Shown one piece after another: positions 1 to 10,708 of a stretch of 64,000 nt of DNA. The notes under the pieces are model-generated. The model ran no database searches and was not told the DNA's origin. It saw nothing but the letters and a program-made list of their open reading frames with translations. The translations under genes and the position numbers were made by a program. Each line of letters opens with the position of its first letter. Positions within the stretch are counted from its first letter, which is position 1. This stretch comes from Waddliaceae bacterium (lineage in GTDB: Bacteria; Chlamydiota; Chlamydiia; Chlamydiales; GCA-2709385), in contig PAQS01000022.1 of the NCBI GenBank assembly GCA_002709385.1, positions 4,292 to 68,291 of the forward strand. Reading direction: 5' to 3'.

Positions 1-3000
1 TCTTAAACGAAGTGTTTTGATAAAGCCTTTCCACGATGCTTCTTCTGAATGTGATTGAATTCCTTCAGCAATACTATGAGATAGAAGCAGTTTAACTTGG
101 TGTGTTCGACCTAAGCCTCTTCCTCTCCATATTCCTTGGCAAAAACGAGTCATCGTGCAAGAAGGACCTGGTACAAATAATAAATCCCCTGCTGGAACAT
201 CCCAATTCGTCCCATAAACATCAGATGGATTATAAATCATGACAACAGAATGTGCTAAATCTAGATCTGAAAGCAGAATTCTATTTAATTCCTCTTCACT
301 AAGAGCTTTAGGAGATTTTTCTGTCTTACGCCATAGCATCGTTTGTTTTGTATCTAAGTCTTTATAAACAAAATCTCTATCTGTGTCCTTCTCTCTTAAA
401 TCACGAAGCAATTCTTGTGTATCACCCATGGTGATTCCTTCATTGATAATGGCATGGCACTGTTTATTGGTTTTCAGTTCATGAAGTATTTGCTTAAAGG
501 TGACATCTCGTAGAGAATTCTCTTGATCGGTTTGAGAACAAACAATGGTTTGAGGGTTCATCTTCGCTAATAAAAGCATCGTTTCAGCTTCATCTTTTCT
601 TTCTACTCCCTCTGAAGCTCTTGGAGGTAGAGCACTAAGTTCCAGGACTCCTGACATTCCTCCTGCATTATCCATAAGCTCTTGAACATTGAACACATAC
701 TGTTCGTCATAGAGTCCAATATCACCAGATTCTATAAGCTCCGATTCCAAAACTGCTAAACGAAGATTCCACCCTTTTTCACGATCTAAAATCAGAGTCT
801 CTAATTCCTCTAAATTTTCGCCAAATTTTCTCGCTTGTTCGGGATGATTTTTCTGATAACGTTGCAAGTGATTTTTAAGAATATCTGTATCTACAGAACC
901 TGCTGCATAGGTCCAAAAGTGGTGTAGAATGGCTTCACTTTCATTTCCGAAAATGTACTCTTGTTTTTCTATTCCTGACTCTAATGGCCCTACAGTCATT
1001 TGCCCCTTCTTCACAGCAACATCGATCCCGTTAGTAGACGTTGCAACACCGGAAAGAGACTGCAAAGAAGCTTGCAAGGAGAACAGAAAATTTATTGAAG
1101 TAAAACCCGAAATACGTTGCATCAACTCTTGGTAATATAGAGGGCACTGTTCACTTAACTGCCGCATCGTTTCACGATAAGACTCATCATTGGGTTTGTT
1201 AACCCCTAAGTAGACGAGTCGATCTTCGATTCCCTCGTAGATCTCTCTGAAAGTAGGTCCATACAATATTTCTGCTGCATAATCTAAGTTTTGCTTAGGA
1301 TTAAAATAATTTTTTATTTCTTCTTTTGCTTCATTTATTGTACCGGATACTGCACCGGACAAGATACTCCACATTCCTTGAAGAAATGTTTTTTTCTCAT
1401 TAGACTCTATTACTTTAGGATCTATTAGTTTTTTTGCGCGACTTTCTTCTTCTTCTTCTTCTTTTTGCAGAGAAATAAACCCACTCAAATGCTTATCAAA
1501 TAGCTCCTGAGATGCATAGTTAAGTTTAGGAACTTCAGCAAGTTTTTCTTCTATTAACGTATTTTTTTTCCCTTTAAGAAAATTTGCAATCCCTGTTTTT
1601 TGAATGATTTCCTTTCTGCCTGCATCATCGGGTAAGAACGAAAATAGGTGCTCACGAAACTCTTTTCCTTCTTCTCCTTCCAACAATGCATCTACAATCA
1701 AAGGCACAATAGTATCTTGATAATATGCCTGGCTTATTAGAGACTCTTCTCGAGAGTTTATTAAGGATCGGATTTTCTTAAACTCTTCATTTTTAGAGTT
1801 ATAAATAACTTTCATTACCGCTTTTGCCACCTGGCATCCCGAAGGACTGTAACTACGCTTTTCTCCAATGCCCAAATTATCTTCATTGACTACATTAGCA
1901 ATGGAACCCAATTCATCAATTTCCATCTGTGTTTGGAATCCGAAAAACTCTTGGTCTCCTGTCAATAAAGCATGAATCTTCCGCATCCAGTAACGTTGAC
2001 GAGTAATCTCAATGAACTCTAAAGGTGGTTTTGTGAGTGATAAGGCTGTTTCGTGCAGTTTTTCAATCTTCTCTTCAAAACCTTGCCGTATTTCTGAATC
2101 TGCTACGGTATGGATTTTACGTTTTAAACCTCCTCCACCAGGTTGTTTAATCTCTTTAATATCTTTTCCCAGTTGTTTTCCTATTTCAGCTACTTCCTTA
2201 AATTCAACTTTTGTTTCTTTTATAGACTGCATACTCATGCATCCAGCTAGACTGGACATGAGAGGTTTTAAGCCTTCAGATCCTAGCTTCAATTTACTCA
2301 TGAACTCAGGTGGAAGCTCTAGTGTTTGCATTAAACTGTGCTCTAGAGTAGCCAAATCATGCATCGTCGTTGCTATATACCCATTTTCTTGCTTTTTCTG
2401 GAGTAATTGCACATAAAGTTCTGCAAGCTGGTTGGCGTCATGAGCTTGGTCAAAATCGAAATCAAAGAAAAACCCTGATTCTTCTAACATTAGACGTGTT
2501 GCTTGATCTAAATTTTTTCCATGTTCATGTATCAATTGATCTTTCATCACAGCAAGAGGAAGCATTCCTCTTTCACTAAGAAGTAAGAGGGCAATAGGCA
2601 AAATAAAGGACGTCTTACCTGATCCCATTTGAGCTTGGTGAAAATGGTCTGGGTTCTTATCAATAGCTTGAATCATATCGACTTGAACTTGACGAAGGAT
2701 TTTCCCTGTACGAAATTCTGCTACGAGAATTTTTCTATTCACACGAGGGTTAAGTAATTGCCCTTCGTTTAAATAACGCTTTCGATTCGTTAGACGCTCG
2801 TATTCGGATGCTATTTTGCTTAAATGACTGACTTCAATTTCTTTCTCTAAGTCACTTTGATCAGCAGATTTATTTTCAAGACTCTGTATTGCTTCGTTTA
2901 AAGTACGGCGAAATCCAGAATCCAATGCTTTTACTTCAGAAGCAAGAATCAAATACTTTGTGATATCTGTAATTAATTGTTTCTGTTCATTACTTTCTGC

Positions 3001-6000
3001 TAATAACTCTCCTTTCTGATAGGCGTTAAGTAGGCGCTCTATGATCAGTGTTTCTCCAAAGAGATCTTCTTGATCAATAGCATCTTTAAGTTGAGAAGGA
3101 TAACTTACTGATTTATTTTGTTGACGAACAGAACTGAGAATACTCTGACGTATCTCTTTCACATCCTTTCGCAATGGGTCTAAATGTTCGTCTAGTGTGC
3201 TTTGTATTTCTTTTAAGCTAGAGCATTCTATAAATTTCGTTGCTCCTACTCCATTAGGAAGCGATTCAATCCCCTCTTTTAAGAGTTGTTTTTCATGATC
3301 TGCAACCCGTTTTAATGGATTTGTATCTTTCAACTCTTCAAAAATTTCAGCAGGATTTAAATTTTCTTCACGATATTTGTCTTCAACATTTTTATTCGAC
3401 TCCAAGAGGAATGCAGATAGAGCTAAAACATTCTCATCCAGAGCATTGATTGCAGGAAGCTCATAGCCTTTATCCCAATTGGTTATTTTACTCTCATTGT
3501 TTTTTGCTTCATTTCTTAGTGTCTCTTCTAATTCTCTTGCCCGTCTTTGTGTTTGTTGAAGACGAGTTTCTTGAATTATATTTACTGTTGTAAGAGAAGA
3601 AATCATGCTGATTAAGAAGTTGATAGGCACAACTCCTTGACCTGCTGCAATCTTTGCTGCAATTTTATCGATGTGTTTTTCTTTGATCAGTGGCCAAGTG
3701 AACCCTATCAGGGGACCAAAAGCATTAGGATCTTCTCTTAGATATTTCACAAATTTTTCTAAATCAATTCGATCACCAGGTTCTATTTGGCCTGCAAAAC
3801 GCTGCTTAATAGCTAAAGCAATGTCGAATTCATCAATTCCCACAGTAATTGGCTGTGGTTTAGCTCCTTTTTCGAGGAGCATGCGGTTAAACTGATATTC
3901 TGCTGATCGCAATACAATTCCAAGATCAGGATGAGGTTTGAGTTCTTTCTTTAAAACTAACGATTGAAATTTTTGTAGCCCTATTTTGAGAATTCCCTGT
4001 ATAACCCCACCCGGAAGTTTTTTTCTAGCCTTCCAACAAGCTTCTGGTGTCAATTCCCGTTGAACAAGACCTCCACGTTGTGCGTAAGGTTTGCTTGCTA
4101 AGGTGATCAAAAGACGCCTTGCCTGGTCCAGAACCAAAGCTTGCCCTTCTCCTTTCAAAATATTTCCCTGAATCGATGTTAAATTCTCTTCTATACTTTC
4201 CATGCTGATGTTTAGATTTTTAAATCCTTCTACTGGTCCCATGAGAGGAATCAAGTCTGTCACATCAACTTTTTCATGTGTTGCTATGTAGTTCCACAAA
4301 ACAAAAAACTGATCAATAACTACTTCTGGGTTTGCATAAGAAAGATTTTTCAAAAGGTTTTCTGGATCTTCAACAGGTTTTTTCATTCTACTTATAAGAA
4401 TATGAGGCATAAGAACTTGAATAGGCGATGTTTGCGGGTTCGCTACCCATAAATTCGTTTGGTCTTTACGTAAAGAATTCAAATCGCGGTAGGGAGACCG
4501 TAAAGCTGCCATCCCTTCAATTTGTATACGTTTAAGTTCCGATAGCTCACTGGCACTTAGATTTAAATCACGCTTTTTATCTTTATCAAGCGATTCCTTA
4601 TACTCATAATCTTTAAATGTATCTGCTACTTGTATAGCAAACCCCAAATAATCCGCCCAAGTTTCTCGCTTAAACTCAGAATCGCCTAGTTTTTTCAAGC
4701 TTTGAGCTGTATTTAAAACTAGTTTAAGTTTCACGATTCTTGAACTTTGGCTATTCGCTGGTAAACTCAAAAACAAATCAATACAACGCTGCAAAGCAGG
4801 AATATCTTTTTCATTAAGTTCTGCTGTTATTGCTCGCTCCATAAAGCTCATAGCATCGGCATAATTATGTTTTATAGCCGCATGGTAGGCTAGGTAGTAA
4901 AAGGCAGATGTTGGACCCTCAATAAATTCTTCACCTTCACTAGATTGTGTGAGCAATAACTCTGTTCGAGGAGGTGAGGTATCTGCGCTGTTTTCAATAT
5001 CTAAACTTTCCCAGCCTGCTTGCTGATAAGAAGAGGTATTTTGAACTTTTTGAGTCCATAGAATAATTGCTTCTTTATTTTCCGAAGGATGCTTTAATCG
5101 CATACCTACTTGCCCTAAATTAGCACCTATATTCTTACAAATTCTCCCTGATCTACTTTTTGTTTCTAGATCAAGTTGAAGCTCCCATCCTTCATAACGT
5201 CCAGATTTATCTTTTTCTACCACCCACTGATTTTTATCTTTATCTTTTCTTAGAATAATCTCTTCTTCTAATAGAAATATTTTATCAATATCTCCCCCTT
5301 TTGTAGATGAAGAACAAAGAATACGTTGCGCTCCATGTGGGCTAAAAATATGAGCCAAACTTCCTTGTTTAGGGACAAATAAAAATTCCCCCTCTATCGT
5401 ACGTGCTTTAGTTAAATTGCCTCTTTCGAAATGAAGTTTTAAAGCGGTATCTATCTTATCTATTCCTTCTGTAAAAACAACACCCTGAGTAGGATTATTA
5501 GGATCATTCAACCACACTCCTTTCTCACAAATCAATTTATCTATATCTGTAATGGATAGATCTTGAAGCATTCCGATAGACTCAGATAGAAACTTCGTAA
5601 TTGATGAAAATCGAATAGCACTTAGAGGTGAAAAAATTACTTTATTAATTCCCTCTTTTAATACAGAACGAATTGTACGAATTTTTGGAAGATGATAGGT
5701 ACACCAAACCTCATCTCTTGAACTTATAAGGCTGTTTCCGATTAGTGACACTTTCTCTGGTAGCTTTGTCTGTATAATAAATGAGTGATTAATCGCGCTG
5801 TAAAGAATACGATATTCTTTTTCAGATCCTTCATTAAAGCTGAATATCCATTCACCTTCATAATCTCCAGCCTGATATTTTGCTTGAAACTGTTTTCCAC
5901 CAAATAGTTTTTTATATTCTATTGACTGAGTGACTGTATCTGGTAGAGGGCATATCCTTTCTTTTATTTCTAGCCCTTCAATAGACATCGTGGATAGGTG

Positions 6001-9000
6001 AATTTTTATTGTTTCTTTCGACCATAAGTAATGATCTTGTTCATCTTGAATCCATTCACCTTCTTGAGTATTTGTCCAATAATTAAGAGCTTTTAATAAC
6101 TCATTACTTTTTTCTCTAAAAAGTGGCTTCAGGTGAACATCAGACCAGTGTTGTAAAGACTCGCTAAGGTGAGGTAAACTTGCGAATTGCCCCATATCTT
6201 TTATTTTTTGTAGAGAGATAAATAAAGATAATGCTGTGTCTTCATCTTCAAAAAGCATTTTCAGTTTTTCTGTATCTGTCTCATTTGCTAAAGCAGATAG
6301 AAAATACGTACAATTATCTATTTGCTCATTCAATGAGCCTGACTCTTCTTTGATCTGTTTAATTAACTTATTTCTATATTCTTGATTTTCTTCTAAAATA
6401 TTAGGGATTCCTCCACCCTTTCCAGAAGAAAATAAACTTATTGAAGTGCCTAAATAGAGCAAAAAGTTTGCTCTTTGCAATTTATGATCATTCACACAAA
6501 GATCAATTGCTTCCTTCATTCTTATTCCCATCTGCTCAAAATGCGATGAATTTTTTTTCAGATACGTGGAAATTAAATGGGAACTATGAATTAAAGAGTC
6601 AATTCTCCGGCGAGCCTCAGGCTTATCTAATAGATCAGGACGGGCTACGATTAAATCGAAAACCTCCTCTAAAACTCGAAAAGATAAACTTTCTTCATTT
6701 TCTTTTTCTACTATAGCTAAACGATCAAGAAGGTATTGATCGATGGATTGGAGATCATTGTTTATATCTTCTAAAGAAGAAGCTCGCATTTGTGATTCAG
6801 AATTTTGTGAGTGTATTTTTTCTGTCAGACCTCTTTCATAAGTTTTATCCGAAATAATAGCCCTACGGAACTGAGCAATTAAATATTCCACATATGTTCC
6901 AAGGCCTTGGCCTTTTTTAATATTTCCAGGTAAATCTCCAGATAAAACTACTAACCCTTTACTAATTTTGTTCGGAGTATCAAAAAGCAAAGGATCTCCT
7001 AAATTTTTATCGCTAAATAGTGGATTTTCAATTATCCCCGTTTTTCCTTTCATAAATTCAACTCGATTCATTCCTTTTGCCCTATCAATGATAGAACTAT
7101 AACGAATGCCATGAGAGTCTTGGAGAACTTCTATGCCAGCTTGCTTTATCTCTGATATGCCAGCACCTGGCTTTTGAAAAGTCTTGGAAATACCAGAAAA
7201 GACAGATGGGACTTGAGACAAGAAGTGTAGAGTTTCTCTAAAAACCCCTTTTGCTCCTCTTTGCCCCAGCAGCGCTTTTTCAGGGTCCCATAATGCTGGT
7301 TGCAAAGATGTAAAGCGATGAATGTCTGTCATTTGTCCAGGGATTTCATACGGACTATTTCCTAGACCTCTTATATAAAAACTATCAGCATAATCAGCAC
7401 GGGCTTGAGCTTCTGCTTTGCCTGATAATTGTTTCGAAACGCAAAGGTTATTAAATGCTTCTTCATGCCGAAATCCTTCATGAATTTCATTCTCTGCATT
7501 CTTGTGTATATAATCTCGAACCAATTGAATTTTATATTCTTGTCTAGGAACACGTGCCGGACGTTGTTCAACTAACCCATCTAAAGTATGTAAATCTCTT
7601 CTCAAAGTATCTAGATTCCAACCTAAATCATATAAAAACTGTGCTCTCTCAGGAATCTCATTTTCACTATCATCTTTTAAAAAAGTATTTTGACTTAAGT
7701 GCAGCAAATGTAATAACGATGTATGTACTGTAAGAGAATCTACTTGATCACGTTCGTCATAAGCAATTTGTCCTTTTTTAAACTTTGCTTCTGCAAAATA
7801 ATGATGCATTTTAGACAAATGCTCACTCAACTGATCACATTCTTCCAAATTAGCGTGTGATTCAAAACCTTTCCAAAACTTTGAATCGACAGGAACTTCA
7901 AGATTAGAAATCGTTTCTCTATAAATTTGCAAAATCAAATTCAATTGTTCTGCATCCACTAATTCGTCTAAGCGTTTTGCCAGATAAGCTGTCCTTTCCA
8001 ATAAGGCTGGAATTTGCTCTCTTTCATTTATTTCCGATCTAAAAGCATTACCTACAAATGAAACATTTATTAAGTCATCTTGATTCATTCGCTTTGATGC
8101 AACTTGCTTCTGTTTAGAAGTGTTAGGTGAATGTAACTTTCCTAAGTGAACATGAAAATCGCCTCTCTTCAATTTTTCAAGCTCATTGGGAATATTTCTT
8201 TTTTTCAAATTGGAAACTTCTAAACGTTGAATGAGTGAATCAATACGACTACTTAAATCATCAAAATTATCAGAATATTTTTGCAATTTACGTTGTTTTT
8301 CTAGCAAAACACCAAGTAATTTTTCAGATTTCTTATCAGATAGCTCTCCTATGGCAGTGTCTATCTGATTCAATTCATGACTCAAAACCTCTTTTGTAAA
8401 TTTTTCCTTATCAGATAACGACGCTGTAGAAAAACGAATGCGGATTCCTTCTCGAATCAGCTTCATAGGATCCGGTTTAACTTCTAAACTACGCTGTTTA
8501 TTTTCTTGAATAGTAGCTCCACTATGTACCCATAACTTTTGTCGATATTCCTCTACTGATTCAGGGGGAAATAAACCATGCATCTCAGTTATTCTACTAC
8601 GGCTATCATCAGAAGCTTTCTTCATGGAATCTTTTAGTTTTTCTTTGAGATTTTCTTCTTCTCCCATTAACTCAAAAATTCTTACCCAATCCCCTTTACT
8701 TATTCGATCTTTCGGAGAGGGCAAACTTAAGGACATCAAATGATTGATACAGCTAGCTAAGTCATCATCTGAAGGAAGTTTTTCCCAAACAAAATCACGT
8801 GCAAATCGATCTTTCGACAAGCCATAACTCATTTCAGATAAAGCAAGGTTCCCGCTGTCATTTTTATACAAATTCAATAAGACAGGCTCAAAAACTCCGT
8901 CATCCCTCCAATATCCCGTTGGAATCATGAGCAAATTACTACCGTTTTTTGCCTCTTTAAACTTATCAAAAACCCCTTCTTGTACTTGCTCCTTTATGTA

Positions 9001-9723
9001 TTTTTTCGGGTCGTCTTTTTTGAAATAGTTCGTGCCTATATCAAGAGCATCTCGTAACTGAATCCATAATTGTTTGTCTGCTTTGTCTTCTGGAGTCAAT
9101 GCAGCAATACAAGTACGCAGAGCTGATAACAAAGCATATTCTTGTCCTTCTGCACCCTTTGTTCGCTCAAGAGAAAGAAGTTCTATGGGACGATGATCAT
9201 TGATTTTTTTTCTAAATATACGTTGCACGATCGCAACAGGTCCGACAGCCAAATTCCATAATAAATGAACTCTTTTGTACTTTTCAGGACAAGAATCTAC
9301 TAAACGATGCCACAATTGACTTAAGCTTGCTTTTTGCGTCTCAAGATCTCCTCCCTTTTTCTTACTTTCTCCTATCAGTGCTTTAGCTAAATGATTCGCT
9401 TTGTCCGCAACTGCTACTTCTTCGTCACCATAACAAAGACTTTGTTTAATACGATAAATACCTAAATTTGTATGAATGAGAAAAACACTAGATTCATTCC
9501 CATTATCGCCACCGCTTTTATTTTTATTAGAGGATTTTTCAGTTATACTTTCTACTAACTTTACTTTTTCTGTACTTCTTAAAGATTCTATAAACTCATT
9601 TAAGTCTGATATATCCTTAATATTTCGATGAACTAAGTTGCCTAAAACACAACGGTCGCTATAACTAACCTGAATGCCATTTTTCGATATAATTTCTTTA
9701 TTATAATCAATAGGAGAAACCAT
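1..9723 (-). CDS. Giant DUF3638/DUF3645-like helicase-type ATPase (C-terminus beyond window)
   Basis: The reverse strand is open from the ATG at 9721-9723 to the left edge, 3241 codons without a stop, so the protein is larger still. I checked the frame at seven separate points and it stays continuous. The first ~2300 residues are mostly charged, helical sequence I cannot assign. From ~2330 comes an ATPase core: NPR.NR then a Walker A, MGSGKTS, with Lys2370 (2614-2616); a candidate Walker B, EIDE, at 2603-2604; then a GTNWDVPAGD segment and a motif-VI-like QGIWRGRGLGR around 3197-3207 (106-138). This order matches the eukaryote-type DUF3638/DUF3645 family, whose signatures are MGxGKSSVI, a DE box and a Q..xRxRxLG motif. 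The biochemical role is not known; a secreted or host-directed function is inference. There is no clear Shine-Dalgarno and the region upstream is very AT-rich. Confidence 0.85.
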   Translation of the reverse strand, partial: MVSPIDYNKEIISKNGIQVSYSDRCVLGNLVHRNIKDISDLNEFIESLRSTEKVKLVESITEKSSNKNKSGGDNGNESSVFLIHTNLGIYRIKQSLCYGDEEVAVADKANHLAKALIGESKKKGGDLETQKASLSQLWHRLVDSCPEKYKRVHLLWNLAVGPVAIVQRIFRKKINDHRPIELLSLERTKGAEGQEYALLSALRTCIAALTPEDKADKQLWIQLRDALDIGTNYFKKDDPKKYIKEQVQEGVFDKFKEAKNGSNLLMIPTGYWRDDGVFEPVLLNLYKNDSGNLALSEMSYGLSKDRFARDFVWEKLPSDDDLASCINHLMSLSLPSPKDRISKGDWVRIFELMGEEENLKEKLKDSMKKASDDSRSRITEMHGLFPPESVEEYRQKLWVHSGATIQENKQRSLEVKPDPMKLIREGIRIRFSTASLSDKEKFTKEVLSHELNQIDTAIGELSDKKSEKLLGVLLEKQRKLQKYSDNFDDLSSRIDSLIQRLEVSNLKKRNIPNELEKLKRGDFHVHLGKLHSPNTSKQKQVASKRMNQDDLINVSFVGNAFRSEINEREQIPALLERTAYLAKRLDELVDAEQLNLILQIYRETISNLEVPVDSKFWKGFESHANLEECDQLSEHLSKMHHYFAEAKFKKGQIAYDERDQVDSLTVHTSLLHLLHLSQNTFLKDDSENEIPERAQFLYDLGWNLDTLRRDLHTLDGLVEQRPARVPRQEYKIQLVRDYIHKNAENEIHEGFRHEEAFNNLCVSKQLSGKAEAQARADYADSFYIRGLGNSPYEIPGQMTDIHRFTSLQPALWDPEKALLGQRGAKGVFRETLHFLSQVPSVFSGISKTFQKPGAGISEIKQAGIEVLQDSHGIRYSSIIDRAKGMNRVEFMKGKTGIIENPLFSDKNLGDPLLFDTPNKISKGLVVLSGDLPGNIKKGQGLGTYVEYLIAQFRRAIISDKTYERGLTEKIHSQNSESQMRASSLEDINNDLQSIDQYLLDRLAIVEKENEESLSFRVLEEVFDLIVARPDLLDKPEARRRIDSLIHSSHLISTYLKKNSSHFEQMGIRMKEAIDLCVNDHKLQRANFLLYLGTSISLFSSGKGGGIPNILEENQEYRNKLIKQIKEESGSLNEQIDNCTYFLSALANETDTEKLKMLFEDEDTALSLFISLQKIKDMGQFASLPHLSESLQHWSDVHLKPLFREKSNELLKALNYWTNTQEGEWIQDEQDHYLWSKETIKIHLSTMSIEGLEIKERICPLPDTVTQSIEYKKLFGGKQFQAKYQAGDYEGEWIFSFNEGSEKEYRILYSAINHSFIIQTKLPEKVSLIGNSLISSRDEVWCTYHLPKIRTIRSVLKEGINKVIFSPLSAIRFSSITKFLSESIGMLQDLSITDIDKLICEKGVWLNDPNNPTQGVVFTEGIDKIDTALKLHFERGNLTKARTIEGEFLFVPKQGSLAHIFSPHGAQRILCSSSTKGGDIDKIFLLEEEIILRKDKDKNQWVVEKDKSGRYEGWELQLDLETKSRSGRICKNIGANLGQVGMRLKHPSENKEAIILWTQKVQNTSSYQQAGWESLDIENSADTSPPRTELLLTQSSEGEEFIEGPTSAFYYLAYHAAIKHNYADAMSFMERAITAELNEKDIPALQRCIDLFLSLPANSQSSRIVKLKLVLNTAQSLKKLGDSEFKRETWADYLGFAIQVADTFKDYEYKESLDKDKKRDLNLSASELSELKRIQIEGMAALRSPYRDLNSLRKDQTNLWVANPQTSPIQVLMPHILISRMKKPVEDPENLLKNLSYANPEVVIDQFFVLWNYIATHEKVDVTDLIPLMGPVEGFKNLNISMESIEENLTSIQGNILKGEGQALVLDQARRLLITLASKPYAQRGGLVQRELTPEACWKARKKLPGGVIQGILKIGLQKFQSLVLKKELKPHPDLGIVLRSAEYQFNRMLLEKGAKPQPITVGIDEFDIALAIKQRFAGQIEPGDRIDLEKFVKYLREDPNAFGPLIGFTWPLIKEKHIDKIAAKIAAGQGVVPINFLISMISSLTTVNIIQETRLQQTQRRARELEETLRNEAKNNESKITNWDKGYELPAINALDENVLALSAFLLESNKNVEDKYREENLNPAEIFEELKDTNPLKRVADHEKQLLKEGIESLPNGVGATKFIECSSLKEIQSTLDEHLDPLRKDVKEIRQSILSSVRQQNKSVSYPSQLKDAIDQEDLFGETLIIERLLNAYQKGELLAESNEQKQLITDITKYLILASEVKALDSGFRRTLNEAIQSLENKSADQSDLEKEIEVSHLSKIASEYERLTNRKRYLNEGQLLNPRVNRKILVAEFRTGKILRQVQVDMIQAIDKNPDHFHQAQMGSGKTSFILPIALLLLSERGMLPLAVMKDQLIHEHGKNLDQATRLMLEESGFFFDFDFDQAHDANQLAELYVQLLQKKQENGYIATTMHDLATLEHSLMQTLELPPEFMSKLKLGSEGLKPLMSSLAGCMSMQSIKETKVEFKEVAEIGKQLGKDIKEIKQPGGGGLKRKIHTVADSEIRQGFEEKIEKLHETALSLTKPPLEFIEITRQRYWMRKIHALLTGDQEFFGFQTQMEIDELGSIANVVNEDNLGIGEKRSYSPSGCQVAKAVMKVIYNSKNEEFKKIRSLINSREESLISQAYYQDTIVPLIVDALLEGEEGKEFREHLFSFLPDDAGRKEIIQKTGIANFLKGKKNTLIEEKLAEVPKLNYASQELFDKHLSGFISLQKEEEEEESRAKKLIDPKVIESNEKKTFLQGMWSILSGAVSGTINEAKEEIKNYFNPKQNLDYAAEILYGPTFREIYEGIEDRLVYLGVNKPNDESYRETMRQLSEQCPLYYQELMQRISGFTSINFLFSLQASLQSLSGVATSTNGIDVAVKKGQMTVGPLESGIEKQEYIFGNESEAILHHFWTYAAGSVDTDILKNHLQRYQKNHPEQARKFGENLEELETLILDREKGWNLRLAVLESELIESGDIGLYDEQYVFNVQELMDNAGGMSGVLELSALPPRASEGVERKDEAETMLLLAKMNPQTIVCSQTDQENSLRDVTFKQILHELKTNKQCHAIINEGITMGDTQELLRDLREKDTDRDFVYKDLDTKQTMLWRKTEKSPKALSEEELNRILLSDLDLAHSVVMIYNPSDVYGTNWDVPAGDLLFVPGPSCTMTRFCQGIWRGRGLGRTHQVKLLLSHSIAEGIQSHSEEASWKGFIKTLRLR

Positions 9724-9861
9724 CAAACAAACCAAATTATCAATAAGTATAATATATTATAACAAACACAGTAAAACAAATAAATATACTTTTATTTTAC
9801 ACCATCTTAACAAAATATTTTTACACTTCTATTTAAAACAATAAAAATAAGGTGTCTATAA

Positions 9862-10569
9862 ATGAGTATAATAGGAATATTTCAAACAGTAGCAGACTAT
9901 ACAATCATAAAGCCTGTAAAATTGGCAATATCAACTACAGTAAACTCCACTTGTAAAGTCGCTTCTTTCGTTGCTAGTCTTTACACAAGAGAGAACGGAA
10001 TTTTCTTTGCATTGAATAATGATGCTATTGCTAAAAAAGCAGAAGAATACAAAGATTTTTCTTTGCGTGAGAAGGTGATCAAAGGATGTTCGAAAGGAGC
10101 ACAAGGATTTTTGATTAGTGCTGCTACTATTATAGCTTTGCACATATTACTATCTCAAGAAGATGAAGGCGAAGAGCCTAGTATAGATATTACCATGAGT
10201 AGAGCTTTAATCGCTGCTATTAAGGAAGAAGTTTTTATACGAGGAATCCTGCAGAATGGTGTCGCATTGACCCAAAAACTTATAAGCCATCTTAGTCCTG
10301 AATCTTGGAAAAACAACTCTATAGCACAATTTTGTGCTTCACCTGCTTCTAGAATTTTAGTAGTTAACAGCTTATTTGCATCTCTTCATCTTGATAATGC
10401 TGGATCTTACCTAAGTACCAAAGGTGCTCTTATTCAATCATTAAGCATAGCTCTTTTACCAACTTACAGTACTTTACATGAAACAACCGGTGATATCATA
10501 GCTCCTCTATTCGCACATATAACAAATAATGCAATTACAGGAATCGTAACGTTAGGTGCTAGAATGTAA
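9862..10569 (+). CDS. CPBP-family intramembrane metalloprotease
   Basis: This 235-residue protein carries the three hallmarks of the CPBP (CAAX protease and bacteriocin-processing, formerly Abi) family: EEVFIR at 122-127 (EExxxR), a SLHL segment giving the second-motif histidine near 177, and FAHITNN near the end (HxxxN). The membrane segments around these motifs are weaker than usual and the first ~70 residues are polar, which is odd for the family. It starts at ATG 9862 after an AT-rich 138-base gap that separates it from the divergent giant gene; upstream there is AAGGTG. The family cleaves substrates inside the membrane; the substrate here is unknown. It lies just upstream of a truncated cheA, but nothing suggests a functional link. 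Confidence 0.72.
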   Translation: MSIIGIFQTVADYTIIKPVKLAISTTVNSTCKVASFVASLYTRENGIFFALNNDAIAKKAEEYKDFSLREKVIKGCSKGAQGFLISAATIIALHILLSQEDEGEEPSIDITMSRALIAAIKEEVFIRGILQNGVALTQKLISHLSPESWKNNSIAQFCASPASRILVVNSLFASLHLDNAGSYLSTKGALIQSLSIALLPTYSTLHETTGDIIAPLFAHITNNAITGIVTLGARM

Positions 10570-10708
10570 GTGCCAATGAGCGCCCACAAGGTCTACTTCC
10601 CCCGAGCTGCTTGCAAAAATAGTAAATAAGATTCCTGATTAGATTTAGATACAATAGCTGCTTGAAAGCTTTTTCCTAAGTCACTATCGGAATATGCACC
10701 TTTAATAA

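Noticed and set aside
929-2579. Several plus-strand frames opposite the giant gene (for example 929-1135, 2012-2416, 2370-2579)
   Set aside because: They lie antisense to a continuous minus-strand frame with conserved ATPase motifs; they have no recognisable product or ribosome sites.
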